DNA of 8,617 bases from contig JAPLKR010000014.1 in NCBI GenBank assembly GCA_026387965.1, forward strand, positions 1 through 8,617. The letters are read 5' to 3'. Under the pieces are notes generated by a model. It was not told the origin of the DNA, did not search any database, and saw nothing but the letters and a program-made list of their open reading frames with translations. The number at the start of each line of letters is the position of its first letter. The stretch's first letter is position 1. A program made the translations under genes and the position numbers. The stretch comes from Fusobacteriota bacterium. GTDB taxonomy: Bacteria; Fusobacteriota; Fusobacteriia; JAPLKR01. Below, one piece after another: positions 1 to 5,972 of this stretch.

Positions 1-207
1 TTTGATATCGCTATGGCGACGAGTGGTGGCGTGTCATGTGAAGAGATTTCGCCCAAAACGCTGCAATCTAAACTGGTTGAAAATCTCTATTTTGTAGGTG
101 AAGTTTTAGATATTGATGGTGACACAGGTGGTTACAATATCCAGTTCGCCTTTTCAAGTGGCTACAAAGCCGCGCAAACTATAATAAAAAAGGAGTATGT
201 AAAATGA
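1..207 (+). CDS. NAD(P)/FAD-dependent oxidoreductase, HI0933/YhiN family (3' end only)
   Basis: Reading frame 1 is open from the first base, so this is the C-terminal 68 residues of a gene that starts outside the window; the ATG at 13 is internal. The tail matches the conserved end of the HI0933/YhiN (aminoacetone oxidase-like) flavoproteins: a T-S-G-G-V stretch, then E-I-x-P-K-T-L-x-S-K, then L-Y-F-x-G-E-V-L-D-I-D-G, then T-G-G-Y-N-x-Q-x-A-F-S-S-G. In this family that segment completes the FAD-binding fold and the last glycine-rich part contacts the cofactor. The physiological substrate of most members is unknown, so only the family is claimed. Its TGA stop overlaps the ATG of the next gene by four bases (ATGA, 204-207), indicating translational coupling in one operon. 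Confidence 0.88.
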   Translation, partial: FDIAMATSGGVSCEEISPKTLQSKLVENLYFVGEVLDIDGDTGGYNIQFAFSSGYKAAQTIIKKEYVK

Positions 208-668
208 GAAAGATGAGATTAATTGACTGTGAGCTCTCGAATGAGAAAGCTTTAGAAATTTTGCAAAAAGGAGTATTTGGGACGTTAGCTATTTCAGATG
301 TCGAAGGATATGCCTATAGCGTGCCTCTTAACTATGTTATGCTTTCTGATACCTTATATTTTCATTGTGCAAAGGAAGGTAAAAAATTAGAGGGGATTAT
401 AAAAAATCCAAGTGTGAGTTTTTCTGTTGTAACAGTTTCTAATATTAAGGACAAAGAGTTTACGACCGAGTATGAGAGTGTCATTGTCTTCGGGAAAGCA
501 TATAAAGTAGAAGTCGAAGAAGAAATAATGGATACATTAAAAGCATTGATATTGAAATATTCACCAGAGTATCTGAGCGAAGGAGATTTATATATTCAAA
601 AATTTAAGAGAGCCACACAAGTTGTAGGAATTAAAGTTTCACATTTTACCGCTAAGGCCAACGATTAA
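204..668 (+). CDS. Pyridoxamine 5'-phosphate oxidase-fold family protein (Nim-like flavin-binding protein)
   Basis: A 154-residue cytoplasmic protein of the split-barrel FMN-binding fold. Visible Nim-like features are G-T-L-A-I (26-30), the strand S-V-P-L-N-Y-V (39-45), L-Y-F-H-C-A-K-E-G-K-K (51-61) with His54 at the position of the conserved Nim histidine, N-P-S-V-S-F (68-73) and E-S-V-I-V-F-G-K-A (91-99). Length fits the family (about 150-170 residues). Members bind FMN, haem or related cofactors. Some reduce nitroimidazoles, but most have no proven substrate, so drug resistance is not inferred. The start is fixed by an AGGAG at 191-195, eight bases upstream, and by the 4-base overlap with the flavoprotein gene. 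Pairing with a flavoprotein suggests a shared redox role, which is inference. Confidence 0.85.
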   Translation: MRKMRLIDCELSNEKALEILQKGVFGTLAISDVEGYAYSVPLNYVMLSDTLYFHCAKEGKKLEGIIKNPSVSFSVVTVSNIKDKEFTTEYESVIVFGKAYKVEVEEEIMDTLKALILKYSPEYLSEGDLYIQKFKRATQVVGIKVSHFTAKAND

Positions 669-669
669 G

Positions 670-675
670 AAGGAG
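670..675 (+). promoter_or_regulatory. Strong ribosome binding site serving a GTG start that hits a stop after three codons
   Basis: AAGGAG lies directly after the stop of the PNPOx-fold gene and eight bases before a GTG at 684. The GTG is in the same frame as the REC-HD-GYP gene that begins downstream, but TAA at 693-695 ends translation after three codons. The downstream TTG/ATG (738/741) has no comparable Shine-Dalgarno, so this site looks like the native one for that gene. Confidence 0.7.
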
Positions 676-683
676 AAATATAA

Positions 684-737
684 GTGACAAATTAAAAAAA
701 GATAGCATGGATTGCTAGGCAAAGCGAAGAACAAAAA
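684..737 (+). other. Apparent lost N-terminal coding segment of the REC-HD-GYP gene, with in-frame TAA at 693-695
   Basis: Read in the frame of the downstream gene, this stretch gives V-T-N-stop and then K-K-I-A-W-I-A-R-Q-S-E-E-Q-K. The part after the stop looks like the first beta strand and loop of a response-regulator receiver domain, which the downstream protein otherwise lacks. It sits behind the only good ribosome binding site in the gap. One base change (TAA from AAA, CAA or GAA) would restore an 18-codon extension. The stop precedes the A7 run at 694-700 rather than following it, so simple slippage in that run does not explain it. It could be a true nonsense mutation, a sequencing error or a three-codon leader allowing reinitiation. 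Confidence 0.6.
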
Positions 738-1754
738 TTGATGGTCGAAATGCTTGAAAATGAGTACTCCATTGAAAAATATTTAAAGATAGAGCAGCCG
801 TTTCAAGAAAAAACATTAAACTCATTCGAGTGTATTTGTTTAGATATAGACACTTTTAAACACATTGTCGAAAAAAAGGAAAATTCTCATAAAATAATGA
901 GAGCGCTACAAACACATAGTATTCCGCTTATTGTATTTTCCAAGGAACGCTCTAGGGATTTAGAGAGTGAAATGCTGCGAAGCGGCGCATTTGATTTTAT
1001 CACCTTTCCGATTAATTTAAAATGTGCTATTGCACGAATTGATAAATCCATTCAATATCGAGAACATGAAATGTTGTTAAAAGAGATTGCTAAAATACGT
1101 TCTTATGAAGTAGAAAGACTACAGATAAATTTTGTTAGGCTTCTCAATTTGGTGGAAGAAAATAAGGGATCAGAAACCATGTCTCATCTCAAGCGACTTC
1201 AAAATTATTGTGTAATTATAGGAAAGTCTCTCAGAAAAGAAAAAAGATATAGAAAAATTATTAGTGATAGATTTTTTAAATATATCTATGCGTTGGCTCC
1301 TATGCATGATATTGGAACGGTTACACTTCCTGAAAGTATTGTGTTGAAATACGCAAGTGGCAATATAAATTCGACAGAATATGAAGTTTATAAAAACCAT
1401 GCGAGAAAGGGTGGAGAGATAATTGATCAAATTTCTGAAGGTATTGAAGATAATTTCTTTCTTGATATAGCTTATGAACTTGCTCAATCACATCAGGAGT
1501 ATTGGACAGGCGTGGGATATCCTGATGTGTTAGTGGGAGATGAAATACCACTATCTGCTCAACTTCTTAGAATTTCTGAAGATTATAATGTTATGGTTCA
1601 AAAAGATGCCTATCGTTCACATAATAATAATAGAATCACCAAAACACATAAAGAGGCCGTAGATTATATCATATCTCAAAAAAACATATTATACTCACCG
1701 GAATTGGTAGAGGCCTTTCTCTCCGTAGAAGAGGTTATTGAAAAAATTACTTAA
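738..1754 (+). CDS. Degenerate receiver (REC) plus HD-GYP domain protein, possibly N-terminally truncated
   Basis: The 338-residue form starts at TTG 738 (ATG 741 is equally possible). Residues 1-105 resemble a receiver domain: L-D-I-D with candidate phospho-acceptor Asp36, strand P-L-I-V-F-S (63-68) and G-A-F-D-F-I-T-F-P-I (83-92), where the usual lysine before proline is Phe. A linker helix leads to an HD-GYP domain at about 130-338. Family members hydrolyse cyclic di-GMP. Here His150, His190-Asp191, His221 and the G-V-G-Y-P motif (258-262) remain. HDIGK has become H-D-I-G-T, the HHE motif reads H-Q-E (252-254), and the late metal-binding Asp aligns with Glu281. The protein may therefore be a binding or signalling relic rather than an active phosphodiesterase. 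Its first receiver strand lies upstream behind an in-frame stop, so it could also be a decaying gene. Confidence 0.75.
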   Translation: MMVEMLENEYSIEKYLKIEQPFQEKTLNSFECICLDIDTFKHIVEKKENSHKIMRALQTHSIPLIVFSKERSRDLESEMLRSGAFDFITFPINLKCAIARIDKSIQYREHEMLLKEIAKIRSYEVERLQINFVRLLNLVEENKGSETMSHLKRLQNYCVIIGKSLRKEKRYRKIISDRFFKYIYALAPMHDIGTVTLPESIVLKYASGNINSTEYEVYKNHARKGGEIIDQISEGIEDNFFLDIAYELAQSHQEYWTGVGYPDVLVGDEIPLSAQLLRISEDYNVMVQKDAYRSHNNNRITKTHKEAVDYIISQKNILYSPELVEAFLSVEEVIEKIT

Positions 1755-1781
1755 CAATTTCAAGTACTTTTAGGGGGAGCT

Positions 1782-2333
1782 ATGAAAAAAAAAATATTAC
1801 TATTTTTAATTTTGCTTATCAGTAGTGTGGTATTTTCTAAAAATATAGATATAGATGGAATTAGTACGCTAACGCTTATCAATAAAAATGGTGATACAAG
1901 CGTGGTGTTTGATAAATCAGCAAAAATGTGGGTAACAGGCTACAATACTAAAGAGCTACCTCTTGACATTACATCGGTTAATGGTGAGATGACAATTATT
2001 ACGAATCCAGGAAATAGAAATCTTCCGACTATGTTAACAATTATGCTTCCAAAGGGAAGTTCGCTTGCCAATATAAAAATTATCTCTGTTAATGGAAGGG
2101 TTAATATTGAAAATTTTCCCAGTTATATGGGTCTTAATGTAGATGCAAAAATTGGAACAATTACTTATTATGGAGCATTGAATAATCTCCATGTTTTTTC
2201 ACGTGGAGGCATATTTTATAATGGAACATCTTTAAATGATGCGATAACTTATACCTGGCAGTCAGGCTCAGGGACACTCAAAAGCATACATGGTCAAATG
2301 AATGATGTATGGATAACAAAGCCTGTAAATTGA
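1782..2333 (+). CDS. Exported beta-rich protein of unknown function (DUF4097-like)
   Basis: I do not recognise this gene with certainty. The 183-residue product begins with a classic Sec signal peptide: lysines 2-4, a hydrophobic core at 5-18, and likely cleavage after Ser19 (V-F-S before Lys20). The mature part is rich in short alternating beta strands separated by N-G, G-D and P-G turns, with two similar S-V-N-G segments at 65-68 and 102-105. That pattern recalls the DUF4097 beta-solenoid proteins, whose role is poorly defined. There is no lipobox cysteine and no LPxTG anchor, and the mature chain contains no cysteine. The start is set by A-G-G-G-G-G-A-G at 1772-1779. The next gene starts seven bases after its stop and also encodes an exported protein, so the two may act together at the cell surface. 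Confidence 0.6.
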   Translation: MKKKILLFLILLISSVVFSKNIDIDGISTLTLINKNGDTSVVFDKSAKMWVTGYNTKELPLDITSVNGEMTIITNPGNRNLPTMLTIMLPKGSSLANIKIISVNGRVNIENFPSYMGLNVDAKIGTITYYGALNNLHVFSRGGIFYNGTSLNDAITYTWQSGSGTLKSIHGQMNDVWITKPVN

Positions 2334-2340
2334 GGTACTT

Positions 2341-3180
2341 ATGAAATCTTATAAAATAGTATTTGTTCTAGTTATTTTTTGTTTTCTGATCATGGTTACT
2401 AATGCTGAAAGTTTTGGTAGTGGGAGTCAAGTGAATTTAAGTCAAGTAAACTATATTAAAATTGGTATATTTTCAGATTTGCATGCTAATCTGCCAGCTA
2501 TAAAAGCCATAATGGAAAAGTTTACGAGCGAGGGTTGCAGTGAAATATATTGTTTAGGAGATATAATTGATATCGGTCCCTATCCTAGAGAGACTTTAAA
2601 ATACCTTTCTCAGTATAATAATATTGTATATATTAATGGAAATCATGAGCTGTATAATTTAAATGGGGTTCCAAAAGAGTTATATGGAAAGTATGAATAT
2701 ATTGCGATGTCGCTTCATAGCGACTGGACAAGAACACAATTGAAAAATTTCCCTACTCAAACTTTTTCAACACAACCCACTGAGTTATATGTACAATTAT
2801 ATGGAACAAAACTCTATTTTGTTCACTGGCCATTATTAAATAGCTGTGAACAGTATCCGTACAAAAAAGTAATTAAAACCCCAACGAGCCAACAGTTGAG
2901 TTCACTATTTGATGGAGTTGATGCAGATATTATATTTTATGGACATAATCACCAGGCTTTGGTGAAAAAAATCGATAATGTTACCTATGTTAATCCTGGG
3001 AGTGCTGGTGTTTCAAATAATTCTAAGGTAAGCTGTTGTATTGTAACAGTTTATGAAAATGGAAAGTATGAAATTCAAAGTTATCAAGTTGAATATCCTC
3101 GTAGCGAGGTATTGAAAGGTTTTATGACTAAACAACCACTAGGATGGCGCTACATTTGGGATAAATATTATACTTATTAG
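2341..3180 (+). CDS. Secreted calcineurin-like metallophosphoesterase, YfcE/MJ0936-type
   Basis: The 279-residue protein has an N-terminal signal peptide (hydrophobic 6-19, likely cleavage after T-N-A at 20-22), then a complete two-metal phosphoesterase core: S-D-L-H (Asp46, His48), G-D (Asp74), G-N-H-E (Asn101, His102), His162 in V-H-W, and G-H-N-H (His202, His204), followed by N-P-G-S (218-221). This set and order are those of the YfcE/MJ0936 phosphodiesterases, which are normally cytoplasmic proteins of about 160-190 residues. The signal peptide and the longer C-terminus are unusual. All metal ligands are present, so it should be catalytically competent; the substrate is unknown. Its Shine-Dalgarno (GAGG, 2332-2335) overlaps the stop of the previous exported protein gene, suggesting coupled translation. 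Two tandem TAG stops (3178-3183) end it. Confidence 0.85.
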   Translation: MKSYKIVFVLVIFCFLIMVTNAESFGSGSQVNLSQVNYIKIGIFSDLHANLPAIKAIMEKFTSEGCSEIYCLGDIIDIGPYPRETLKYLSQYNNIVYINGNHELYNLNGVPKELYGKYEYIAMSLHSDWTRTQLKNFPTQTFSTQPTELYVQLYGTKLYFVHWPLLNSCEQYPYKKVIKTPTSQQLSSLFDGVDADIIFYGHNHQALVKKIDNVTYVNPGSAGVSNNSKVSCCIVTVYENGKYEIQSYQVEYPRSEVLKGFMTKQPLGWRYIWDKYYTY

Positions 3181-3207
3181 TAGATAATTGGAATTAATGG
3201 AGGAAAA

Positions 3208-3942
3208 ATGACACACTTCAAAGAAAAATATAGAAAAAGAGCAAGTCATGAAATGGAGCTTATCAATCTACTAAAGGGAATTGACACAACGAATGCTGAT
3301 GATAGTTGGAGAGTACTAAGAATTCAATCAGAAATTGTTGAAGGATTTGATGGAATGAGAATGGTTGGACCAGCTGTATCAATGTTTGGATCCGCGCGTG
3401 TTAAAGAGGATCATCCTTATTATCAGATGTCGATGGAACTTGCAAACAAACTTTCAAAAAAAGGTTTTTCAGTTATTACAGGTGGTGGGCCGGGAATTAT
3501 GGAGGCAGGCAATAGAGGAGCACACGGAGAAAAAGGTGCTTCTGTTGCCCTTAATATAGAGCTGCCTCATGAACAAAAAGGAAATGATTTTCAGGATATT
3601 TCTTTGGATTTTAAATATTTTTTTGTTAGAAAATTGATGTTTGTAAGATATGCATTTGCTTTTATCGTTTGTCCAGGCGGATTTGGAACCATTGATGAAC
3701 TTTCAGATGTATTGACCTTGATGCAAACGGGAAAAATTGAAAGCGTTCCTATTTTTCTTTTAGGAAAAAACTTTTGGGAGCCGATGATAGAGTTTTTTAA
3801 AACCTCAATGCTTTCGGAAAAAATGATAAATTTAGAGGACTTAAACCTTTTGACCGTAACGGATGACCTTGATTTAATAGTTTCAAAAATTGAGTGTGCT
3901 TATAAAACTAAGAGTGCCAAATGTAGCGAAGTTGGGAAGTAG
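3208..3942 (+). CDS. LOG family protein (TIGR00730-type nucleotide 5'-monophosphate phosphoribohydrolase)
   Basis: The 244-residue cytoplasmic protein carries a Rossmann fold with G-S-A-R at 61-64, the phosphate-binding G-G-G-P-G-I-M-E-A at 92-100, Arg141-Lys142, and the family signature P-G-G-F-G-T-I-D-E at 156-164, including the catalytic-type Glu164. LOG enzymes cleave the N-glycosidic bond of nucleoside 5'-monophosphates, releasing a base and ribose 5-phosphate. In bacteria this is usually linked to purine or pyrimidine turnover rather than cytokinin hormone production. The protein has an N-terminal extension of about 55 helical, charged residues beyond the compact LOG core, as in the longer bacterial members. 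The start is supported by GGAGG at 3199-3203, four bases before ATG. The next gene begins seven bases after its stop. Confidence 0.9.
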   Translation: MTHFKEKYRKRASHEMELINLLKGIDTTNADDSWRVLRIQSEIVEGFDGMRMVGPAVSMFGSARVKEDHPYYQMSMELANKLSKKGFSVITGGGPGIMEAGNRGAHGEKGASVALNIELPHEQKGNDFQDISLDFKYFFVRKLMFVRYAFAFIVCPGGFGTIDELSDVLTLMQTGKIESVPIFLLGKNFWEPMIEFFKTSMLSEKMINLEDLNLLTVTDDLDLIVSKIECAYKTKSAKCSEVGK

Positions 3943-3949
3943 GACTATT

Positions 3950-4744
3950 ATGAACGAAGTACATAGCGAAAAGGCAATAATATTTTTAAAAACACTACCC
4001 ATGAATACCATTTTTGTGCAAACAATTCTTAGAGGGAAGTCAAAGGGGAAATATTTCTTTGATTCTAGTGATACTCCAGAATTTTTATATGTAAGACTTG
4101 ACTATGCAATGTCATTTTTGTGTATTTTAAAGTCACATATTTTAGAAGAGGATATAGAAAAAGCTCTTGAATTTTATAAAAAAATAAAGTCTAATTATTC
4201 TAAAACTGAACTGCTTCAAGTATATCCTTTTGAACTTAAAACGCGAATTATGCTTGAATTTCCTCATGGTGTTGATCACAAAAGAGTTAATTTTACTTTT
4301 CACAAAGAGCAGTTTCAAGAAATCTACCTAAATGCTCAAAAAAAATACGACTTTCAAGAATTGATTTTTACAAAAATATTAAGGAAAGTAGCGACGGAGG
4401 AAGCTTTTAATTTCGAAGGCGTAGTCGTTCCAAAATATTTTTGGGAAAATGAGGTTTTTGAGAATGACGGTAGTGGGTGTGGAGTTTTTATTAATAAAAA
4501 ACTTGTAACACTGGCTTTTTCTGCGATGAGATTTGAAAATGAAGTAGAGATAGGTATTGAAACTCTAGAAGAGGTTCGTGGCAGAAATTATGCATTTTAT
4601 GCTTGCCTCAACTATATTCAACTTCTCTTAAAAAATGGATTAGTTCCAATATGGTCGTGTAAGGGAAGTAACGTGCCTTCCAAAAAATTAGCTAAAAAGC
4701 TTGGGTTTTCAGTACGGTTTGAGATTCCTTATATTGAACTTTAA
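3950..4744 (+). CDS. GNAT family N-acetyltransferase (PF12746-like)
   Basis: The 264-residue protein belongs to the acetyl-CoA-dependent GNAT superfamily and resembles the group represented by Pfam GNAT_acetyltran. The N-terminal half (1-150) is a helical and beta region without obvious motifs. The catalytic fold occupies about 155-264. It includes the acceptor-side strand with G-C-G-V-F-I (176-181), the CoA-binding segment E-E-V-R-G-R-N-Y-A (207-215), where the usual second glycine is Asn213, then P-I-W-S-C (233-237), N-V-P-S (241-244) and L-A-K-K-L-G-F (247-253). The substrate cannot be read from sequence. I chose ATG 3950 rather than an in-frame upstream ATG at 3890 because it follows the LOG stop and has AGGA at 3941-3944; the upstream start would overlap the LOG gene by 53 bases. 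Confidence 0.8.
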   Translation: MNEVHSEKAIIFLKTLPMNTIFVQTILRGKSKGKYFFDSSDTPEFLYVRLDYAMSFLCILKSHILEEDIEKALEFYKKIKSNYSKTELLQVYPFELKTRIMLEFPHGVDHKRVNFTFHKEQFQEIYLNAQKKYDFQELIFTKILRKVATEEAFNFEGVVVPKYFWENEVFENDGSGCGVFINKKLVTLAFSAMRFENEVEIGIETLEEVRGRNYAFYACLNYIQLLLKNGLVPIWSCKGSNVPSKKLAKKLGFSVRFEIPYIEL

Positions 4745-4836
4745 CTTTTGTAAGGTATTACGATTGAAAAAAGCGATGTTTTAACGGTAAAGGTTATGGT
4801 CGCCCGCTTAATAATATAGCAAAATATGGAGAAATA

Positions 4837-5493
4837 ATGGATGAATTGGGACATAGAAAACGTTTGAGAGATAAATTTTATACAGTTGGACTTTCGGCAC
4901 TGCTTAAATATGAGAGGTTAGAACTGCTTTTAACTTACTCGATTCCTAGAAAGGACTGCAAACGTATCGCAAAAGAACTTCTGAAAAAATTTCAGAGTAT
5001 ACATGAAGTGCTTTATGCAAGTCCAGAAGCCCTTCAAGCTATTGATGGTGTTGGGTTAGAGTGTGTAAAATTTTTGAAATTTATAAAGGGCTTATACCTT
5101 GAAGAATTTAATAGAATATCACCACCATTAGTGCTTGAAAGTAGCGAAGTTTTTGAATTTTTAAAATCAAAATGTAATTTTTCAAATGAAAATTTTTTTG
5201 TGTTGATGTTTTCAAAAAATAATCAAATGATTCACCATATTGTATTTGAAGGTGAATTTAAAGATAGCATTTTAATTGATGTAAAAAAAATTCTTAAAGA
5301 ATCTCTGATTATGGAAGCTTTTAGCATCATAGTAGCCCATAATCATATGTGTGAAGTAAATCCATCGAAGGAAGATAGTGAGTTTACCTCTCTTCTGAAA
5401 GCACAGTTGGATTTGGTTGGAATTAAACTTTTAGATCATATAATTGTTACGCGTGATAGTCAGCTTAGTTTTCGAGAATCAAAACTGCTTTAA
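4837..5493 (+). CDS. radC: RadC/JAB domain protein
   Basis: The 218-residue protein has the usual RadC layout. An N-terminal helical region contains a helix-hairpin-helix-like segment (I-D-G-V-G-L at 69-74), and a C-terminal JAB/MPN metalloprotease-type domain spans about 97-218. The zinc motif appears as H168-N-H170, followed by P-S at 176-177 and Asp180, then the T-S-L-L-K-A-Q and G-I-K-L-L-D-H-I-I-V segments. The family norm after H-N-H is P-S-G; here it is Met-Cys-Glu, although the metal ligands are kept. The early name linked RadC to DNA repair, but no activity is established for the family. ATG 4837 is supported by GGAGA at 4828-4832. A 92-base gap separates it from the acetyltransferase gene, the longest gap so far, so it may have its own weak promoter. 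Confidence 0.85.
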   Translation: MDELGHRKRLRDKFYTVGLSALLKYERLELLLTYSIPRKDCKRIAKELLKKFQSIHEVLYASPEALQAIDGVGLECVKFLKFIKGLYLEEFNRISPPLVLESSEVFEFLKSKCNFSNENFFVLMFSKNNQMIHHIVFEGEFKDSILIDVKKILKESLIMEAFSIIVAHNHMCEVNPSKEDSEFTSLLKAQLDLVGIKLLDHIIVTRDSQLSFRESKLL

Positions 5494-5510
5494 ATTGAGA
5501 TTATTAAAAT

Positions 5511-5539
5511 TTGACAATTAGGTTAAATAAGTGTAAAAT
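5511..5539 (+). promoter_or_regulatory. Near-consensus vegetative sigma factor promoter for the hydrogenase regulator gene
   Basis: TTGACA at 5511-5516 is a perfect -35 element. A 17-base spacer is followed by TAAAAT at 5534-5539, one mismatch from the consensus -10. Transcription should start near 5546, giving a leader of only about 14 bases that consists almost entirely of the ribosome binding site. No operator-like dyad is obvious inside it. Confidence 0.75.
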
Positions 5540-5549
5540 ATACAAATGT

Positions 5550-5554
5550 GGAGG
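5550..5554 (+). promoter_or_regulatory. Ribosome binding site that decides the ATG start of the regulator gene
   Basis: GGAGG sits five bases before ATG 5560. It overlaps an in-frame GTG at 5548, so that GTG cannot be the start, and the regulator is 80 rather than 84 residues long. Confidence 0.75.
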
Positions 5555-5559
5555 ATAAT

Positions 5560-5802
5560 ATGGATAAACGTATAGGAACACTATCGCTTTTTTTAAATTC
5601 CCAAAATGTTATTTCGCAGGTGAATACACTTTTGAGCGAATATTCTGAAATTGTATGTGCAAGACTTGGAATGCCATATCGTGAGAAGAATATTTCCGTT
5701 ATTATGCTCGTAATTGATGGAACAACGGATGAAATTGGCGCGTTAACGGGGAAACTTGGAAATATTGATGGTATACAAGTAAAAGCGGCACTCGCAAAGT
5801 AA
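5560..5802 (+). CDS. Iron-only hydrogenase system regulator, TM1266 family
   Basis: The 80-residue product matches the small putative regulators found next to [FeFe]-hydrogenase maturation genes (TM1266 type). It shows M-D-K-R-I-G at the start, a helix to about residue 28, A-R-L-G-M-P-Y-R at 34-41, I-S-V-I-M-L-V-I at 45-52, and the very conserved D-G-T-T-D-E-I-G-A-L-T-G-K-L-G at 53-67, then G-I-Q-V-K at 71-75. The family has an ACT/NikR C-terminal-like alpha-beta fold. It lacks a DNA-binding domain of its own, so it probably works as a ligand sensor or partner protein; its exact mode of action is not known. It has its own strong promoter and is separated from hydG by 170 bases that contain a terminator-like hairpin, so it could be expressed partly independently of hydG. 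Confidence 0.88.
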   Translation: MDKRIGTLSLFLNSQNVISQVNTLLSEYSEIVCARLGMPYREKNISVIMLVIDGTTDEIGALTGKLGNIDGIQVKAALAK

Positions 5803-5885
5803 TAATTTAAGACCTGCTTACAAGGAAGTATCTGAGTTAAAAGGGTTATAGTTATAAGGATAGTTTTGAGAATATTTATTTCTGA

Positions 5886-5895
5886 CACTTAAGTG
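5886..5895. promoter_or_regulatory. Ten-base perfect palindrome upstream of hydG, candidate operator
   Basis: CACTTAAGTG is a gapless dyad in the 170-base region between the regulator gene and hydG. It has no loop, so it would act as a DNA site rather than an RNA hairpin. A palindrome of this length is expected by chance with moderate probability in an AT-rich gap of this size, so this is a weak call. Confidence 0.2.
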
Positions 5896-5906
5896 AAGGA
5901 TTAAAT

Positions 5907-5934
5907 TTGTTTTAGAACACACTTTTGCTATGAC
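5907..5934 (+). promoter_or_regulatory. Possible extended -10 promoter for hydG overlapping the hairpin
   Basis: TTGTTT at 5907-5912 is followed after 16 bases by TATGAC at 5929-5934, preceded by a TGn extended -10 (T5926, G5927). A transcript from here would start near 5941, inside the hairpin loop. It would escape the terminator and leave about 32 bases of leader. Both hexamers deviate from consensus, so this is tentative. Confidence 0.3.
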
Positions 5935-5955
5935 CTCATGAAGAGGTCATTTTTT
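5930..5955 (+). terminator. Rho-independent terminator or attenuator between the regulator gene and hydG
   Basis: ATGACCTC (5930-5937) pairs perfectly with GAGGTCAT (5943-5950) around a five-base loop, followed by a T run (5950-5955). The eight-pair stem with a T tract fits an intrinsic terminator for the regulator transcript. It ends seven bases before the hydG ribosome binding site (5962-5967), so any read-through transcript places the hairpin right next to hydG translation initiation. I see no clear antiterminator partner upstream. Confidence 0.8.
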
Positions 5956-5972
5956 AATTTTAGGAGGTTGAA

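Noticed and set aside
1170-1551. Two overlapping open frames on the minus strand inside the REC-HD-GYP gene
   Set aside because: No ribosome binding site or recognisable domain; composition is typical of the reverse complement of an AT-rich coding region.
3365-3559. Second plus-strand open frame inside the LOG gene
   Set aside because: It lies fully within a gene with diagnostic LOG motifs and shows no family features of its own.
3890-3949. Upstream extension of the acetyltransferase to an ATG at 3890
   Set aside because: It would overlap the LOG gene by 53 bases, has no Shine-Dalgarno, and the added residues do not resemble the family.
4745-4836. Possible small gene (ATG 4796, seven codons) or weak GCGA/TCGC stem in the gap before radC
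   Set aside because: Too short, no supporting motif, and the inverted repeat is only four pairs; no convincing promoter, riboswitch or terminator is visible.
5523-5888. 121-codon open frame on the minus strand across the TM1266-type regulator gene
   Set aside because: Antisense shadow of a well-conserved gene, with no ribosome binding site or known motif.
5803-5929. Riboswitch or T-box in the hydG leader
   Set aside because: No T-box consensus or known riboswitch core could be recognised, and no upstream segment pairs well with the left arm of the terminator as an antiterminator would.
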